Source: Paludibacteraceae bacterium (GTDB lineage Bacteria; Bacteroidota; Bacteroidia; Bacteroidales; Paludibacteraceae). From it: DNA of 45,155 bases. The translations under genes were made by a program, and so were the position numbers. The DNA lies in contig JAKSNS010000023.1 in the NCBI GenBank assembly GCA_024399545.1, forward strand, positions 1-45,155. Direction: 5' to 3'. Below, piece after piece: positions 42,386 to 45,155 of the stretch (position 1 is the stretch's first letter; each line of letters begins with the position of its first letter). Under the pieces are notes generated by a model. The model searched no databases. It was not told where the DNA came from and saw only the letters and a program-made list of their open reading frames with translations.

Positions 42386-42949
42386 ATGATCAACTCTCAG
42401 GATGTAAAGAATGGCGTTTGTATCCGTATGGACGGCCGTCTCTATTTTGTCGTTTGGTTTGAACACCGCAAACCAGGTAAAGGTAACACCATCATGAACG
42501 TTAAGTTCAAGGATGTAGTTGACGGTCGAGTTATTGAACGCCGTTTCAACATCGGTGAGAAACTTGAGGATGTGCGCGTCGAGCGTCGCCCTTACCAGTA
42601 TCTTTACAAAGAGGGTGAGGAATACATCTTTATGAATCAGGAGACTTACGACCAGGTGCCTATTGCTCACGACCTTATCACTGGCGTTGAGTTCCTCAAA
42701 GAGGGTTTCATCTGCGATGTCGTCGTTGACTCTTCTACCGAGACTATCCTTTTCGCCGAACTTCCTACTAAGGTTGAGTTGAAGGTGACTTACACCGAGC
42801 CTGGCCTTAAGGGTGATACTGCTACTAACACAATGAAACCTGCCACCGTGGAGACTGGTGCCGAAATCCGTGTGCCTCTCTTCATCAACGAGGGCGAGAC
42901 GATACGCATCGACACTCGTGACGGTAGCTACTGCGAACGCGTGAAATAA
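42386..42949 (+). CDS. efp: elongation factor P
   Basis: A 187-residue three-domain tRNA-shaped factor that rescues ribosomes stalled at polyproline. The loop HRKPGKGNT holds the normally modified lysine K32. The closing motifs VPLFINEGETIRIDTRDGSYCERVK are typical. The frame is open upstream through the tRNA gene, but the start is ATG 42386 (MINSQDVKNG), as in the family. Confidence 0.95.
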   Translation: MINSQDVKNGVCIRMDGRLYFVVWFEHRKPGKGNTIMNVKFKDVVDGRVIERRFNIGEKLEDVRVERRPYQYLYKEGEEYIFMNQETYDQVPIAHDLITGVEFLKEGFICDVVVDSSTETILFAELPTKVELKVTYTEPGLKGDTATNTMKPATVETGAEIRVPLFINEGETIRIDTRDGSYCERVK

Positions 42950-42980
42950 ATTTTTCTCATAGTTTACCATAACTTTTCCG

Positions 42981-43016
42981 AAGGTGCATCCCTCTCCCAT
43001 AGGGTTGCACCTTTTT
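42981..43016 (+). terminator. terminator of efp
   Basis: AAGGTGCA (42981-42988) pairs with TGCACCTT (43006-43013), with an inner CCCT/AGGG extension, followed by a T run. Confidence 0.85.
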
Positions 43017-43032
43017 CTTTCGCACATTAATT

Positions 43033-43560
43033 ATGAAGAAACTCGTCACAGAAGAGATTATCCGCATATCTACGGCTGAGTTCAAGGCATCACGCAAGAT
43101 TCCCCTCGTTGTCGTCCTCGACGGCATAAGGTCGCTGAACAACGTAGGTTCAATATTCAGGACTTCCGACGCTTACCGTGTTGAGCGTATTATGCTTTGC
43201 GGCATTACGGCGACACCACCAAACGCCGAAATCCACAAATCCGCCCTTGGCGCGGAGTTTTCGGTTGACTGGCAGCAGTTTGACGACACACTTGACGCAC
43301 TCCGTCAGTTGAAGGGACAAGGTTATAGGATAATGGCTGTTGAGCAGGCTACGGACTCTATGTCGTTAGACGACTTTGTGCCTGAGGAAGGGGTAAAGTA
43401 TGCCATAATATTGGGCAACGAGGTCAACGGTGTACAACAGGAGGCGATTGATATGGCTGACGGTTGTATCGAATTGCCGCAGTACGGTACGAAACATTCG
43501 CTTAACGTAGCCGTCACGGCTGGGATTGTCATTTACAATATAGCGCGCAGGATGTTATAG
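43033..43560 (+). CDS. TrmH/SpoU-family RNA ribose methyltransferase
   Basis: A 175-residue single-domain SPOUT methyltransferase (2'-O-ribose). The knot motifs are complete: LNNVGSIFRTSDA (motif 1), AIILGNEVNGVQ (motif 2) and LPQYGTKHSLNVAVTAGI (motif 3). There is no N-terminal substrate-binding extension, so the target (tRNA or rRNA position) cannot be fixed. It starts 83 nt after efp beyond a terminator. No TAnnTTTG was found between, so readthrough is likely. Confidence 0.88.
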   Translation: MKKLVTEEIIRISTAEFKASRKIPLVVVLDGIRSLNNVGSIFRTSDAYRVERIMLCGITATPPNAEIHKSALGAEFSVDWQQFDDTLDALRQLKGQGYRIMAVEQATDSMSLDDFVPEEGVKYAIILGNEVNGVQQEAIDMADGCIELPQYGTKHSLNVAVTAGIVIYNIARRML

Positions 43561-43580
43561 CGATAGTATCCTATAGAAAA

Positions 43581-43618
43581 CAATCCCCGCGAAAGCCCTT
43601 ATGACTTCTTGGGGATTG
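43581..43618. terminator. terminator-like hairpin between convergent genes
   Basis: CAATCCCC (43581-43588) pairs with GGGGATTG (43611-43618) across a 22-nt loop, followed by a T-rich stretch. It lies between the methyltransferase and the convergent surface-protein gene. Confidence 0.6.
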
Positions 43619-43644
43619 CTCCTTTATTTTGTTGATATGCCTAA

Positions 43645-45155
43645 TTAAGGATTAGAGAGATCATCAATGACAGTCCAATTTGTATAACTTCTGTCTCCTG
43701 TATATTGATAGCCCGTTCCCGAAGCACAATGTATAGTACCACCGCTTGCAGTTTTGTATAACCAGTTATATAAACAGCTCGGTTCATTAAAACCTGCTTT
43801 CGCATATATATACACTTCTTGCAGGCTGTTACAATTACTGAACATAGCATTGCAACTACTTGCAGCCAAGGTTTCTGCAAGTATTTTTGGTGCTGTAGTA
43901 AGGTTGCGACAACCATTGAACATATTATAGTAACAACTTTCAGTCAATGTTTTAGCAGGTAATACTTTTGGTCCTGAAATAAGACCGGTACAACCATTGA
44001 ACATATTACTGTAACAATAATCACCTAAATTCGTAGCCGGCAATTCTGGTGCTGTCACGAGATTAGCTGCATTATAGAACATGTATCCAAAAGCAAGACT
44101 AGGAAGTGTAATATCGTCTGGGCAATCTGGTCCGTAAAGTGACATTATGTTGCCTGAAGCCTTGACTTTTCCGCTAAATGCGAAAAAGGCTTTATTATAT
44201 TGATAATAGAATTGTCCTTGGTGATTTTTACTTGCACGGAAATAGACTTTGTCACCTATATTATTAAGGGTAATAGTTGTCGAATATTCATAGTTAGGCC
44301 AAGTTGAACCATCGTCAGTTGAATATTGTATTGTCACAGGGTTGTAAGATGCGTCAAGGAGAGTTGGCAGATTTAATATTGATACCGTTACATTAGCATC
44401 AACCGCTGTAAAGCAAAGTTCCTTACGTGTCATGTTGATGTTATGTATCTGGTTCACGTTCAGTGTGCATTTGTCAATGGTCTTGTTCCACAATGAGGTT
44501 GTGCCATCGAGGAACTCCACCCTTAAGTTGGTGTATGCCTGTGCTGGCACTGCGATATAGACAACATCATTCTCTCCAAAATTCTCTTCTTCATTCTCAG
44601 TCTTCATTGTCACTTTCCTGTAACCGTCAGGATCAGCCGCATCTTCTGGAATACCACTCATGACAGCTACAAGTTTATCATCATCTGTATTTTGTACCGT
44701 GAACTCGCCATTCATCTGCTGGTCGGAAGATACGACTATTCTGTCAGCACCTGCCGCATATCCTGGAACGGTTATCTTCAGCACTGAGCAGATGTTGTGG
44801 AAGGTGAGTACCCTGTCACCTCCACCCATTGCATACATTGGCAGATTTGATACATTGTTGTTTGCTGTGTACGTCTGTTCTGTTGGCAATGATCCAGCAT
44901 TGCCTGTACCTGCTATGCTGGCAGGATAGAATGCGTGATAAGGTGCACTTCCTGCATCTCCTTCGCCAATGAATTTCACAGGGTTGCCTGTTGTTTCTGC
45001 GCTGTAAGCCTCACCGTTGATTGAAATCACGTCACCCGACTGCCAGAACACGCGACGGTCGTCGTCGATTGTGGCCATGGTATTCATTCCGTCGCGTACC
45101 GCAGGGGCGTTCTGTGGTACTGCGCCATTGTCGATTGTTGCGAGGAATTCGTTTT
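43645..45155 (-). CDS. fimbrillin-like plus BspA-type LRR surface protein (5' end beyond window)
   Basis: The frame stays open to the window edge, so the start lies outside; at least 503 residues are visible. The first part matches fimbrillin/Mfa-like lipoproteins of Bacteroidales (RRVFWQSGDVISING, HAFYPAS, VLTFHNICSVLKITVPG). It is followed by a linker with a beta-sandwich and then BspA-type leucine-rich repeats of about 22-24 residues: MFYNAANLVTAPELPATNL, NMFNGCTGLISGPKVLPAKTL, NMFNGCRNLTTAPKIL, MFSNCNSLQEVYI. It probably sits on the cell surface and mediates adhesion (family knowledge). The usual lipobox cannot be seen because the N-terminus is missing. Confidence 0.87.
   Translation of the reverse strand, partial: NEFLATIDNGAVPQNAPAVRDGMNTMATIDDDRRVFWQSGDVISINGEAYSAETTGNPVKFIGEGDAGSAPYHAFYPASIAGTGNAGSLPTEQTYTANNNVSNLPMYAMGGGDRVLTFHNICSVLKITVPGYAAGADRIVVSSDQQMNGEFTVQNTDDDKLVAVMSGIPEDAADPDGYRKVTMKTENEEENFGENDVVYIAVPAQAYTNLRVEFLDGTTSLWNKTIDKCTLNVNQIHNINMTRKELCFTAVDANVTVSILNLPTLLDASYNPVTIQYSTDDGSTWPNYEYSTTITLNNIGDKVYFRASKNHQGQFYYQYNKAFFAFSGKVKASGNIMSLYGPDCPDDITLPSLAFGYMFYNAANLVTAPELPATNLGDYCYSNMFNGCTGLISGPKVLPAKTLTESCYYNMFNGCRNLTTAPKILAETLAASSCNAMFSNCNSLQEVYIYAKAGFNEPSCLYNWLYKTASGGTIHCASGTGYQYTGDRSYTNWTVIDDLSNP

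Overview
The window reads as chromosomal DNA of a Bacteroidota bacterium, most likely an anaerobic gut or rumen Bacteroidales (Prevotellaceae-like). The evidence is the TAnnTTTG (-7) promoter motif with an upstream TTG/TTTG at 19-20 nt, the near absence of Shine-Dalgarno sequences, type IX secretion C-terminal domains, fimbrillin-like and BspA-like surface proteins, HydF, and the protein families themselves. No rRNA, CRISPR array, integrase or phage module was seen.

Layout. 1-353: three tRNA genes (Gly-GCC, Leu-TAA, Gly-CCC) ending in a strong terminator, then a 52-bp tandem repeat. 551-4649: an orphan ATPase-nuclease, ribD (riboflavin) and cardiolipin synthase. 4650-12570 is an accessory island: repeat-rich DNA, a probable type IX-secreted three-repeat protein, three tandem ATPase/PD-(D/E)XK genes that are mosaics of one another, and a shorter paralogue of the secreted protein. 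A divergently facing DUF4143 ATPase-nuclease follows (12569-13726), with a perfect palindrome over its predicted transcription start. 13868-19345 is rich in short mobile elements: a GGCTCT-ended family of about 200 bp (one copy with a perfect 8-bp target duplication), a 248-bp element with 43-bp inverted ends, and REP-like hairpins leading up to a RAYT-type HUH transposase gene (19354-19806). Between these lie a TIGR04076 protein, a FISUMP-type secreted protein, an acetate/succinate CoA-transferase and asparaginase.

19840-24018 is a tightly packed operon: an HhH (ComEA-like) protein, a complete EcoRI-type restriction-modification pair, a DnaQ-like exonuclease and DusB. The R-M pair keeps the EcoRI catalytic and recognition residues at the same residue numbers.

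24108-34964 lies on the minus strand: aspartokinase, an EamA transporter, pgk, a tiny Glu-rich lipoprotein, and an eight-gene operon acpP-fabF-gamma carbonic anhydrase-Dabb-glutaminyl cyclase-rnhB-rnc-acyl-CoA ligase joined by short gaps or overlaps. 35250-42167 is the divergent plus-strand operon rsmG-MBL hydrolase-lgt-rimM-hydF-DUF5686-ispH. It is followed by the initiator tRNA, efp, a SpoU methyltransferase and, facing back from the window edge, a partial fimbrillin-like/LRR surface protein.

The housekeeping blocks cover lipid synthesis, translation, RNA processing, envelope and isoprenoid functions. The distinctive content is accessory: five separate ATPases with C-terminal PD-(D/E)XK-like nuclease motifs, three of them between two paralogous secreted proteins; the chromosomal EcoRI system built into a DNA-metabolism operon; and dense short mobile elements, one of which lies between a promoter and its gene.
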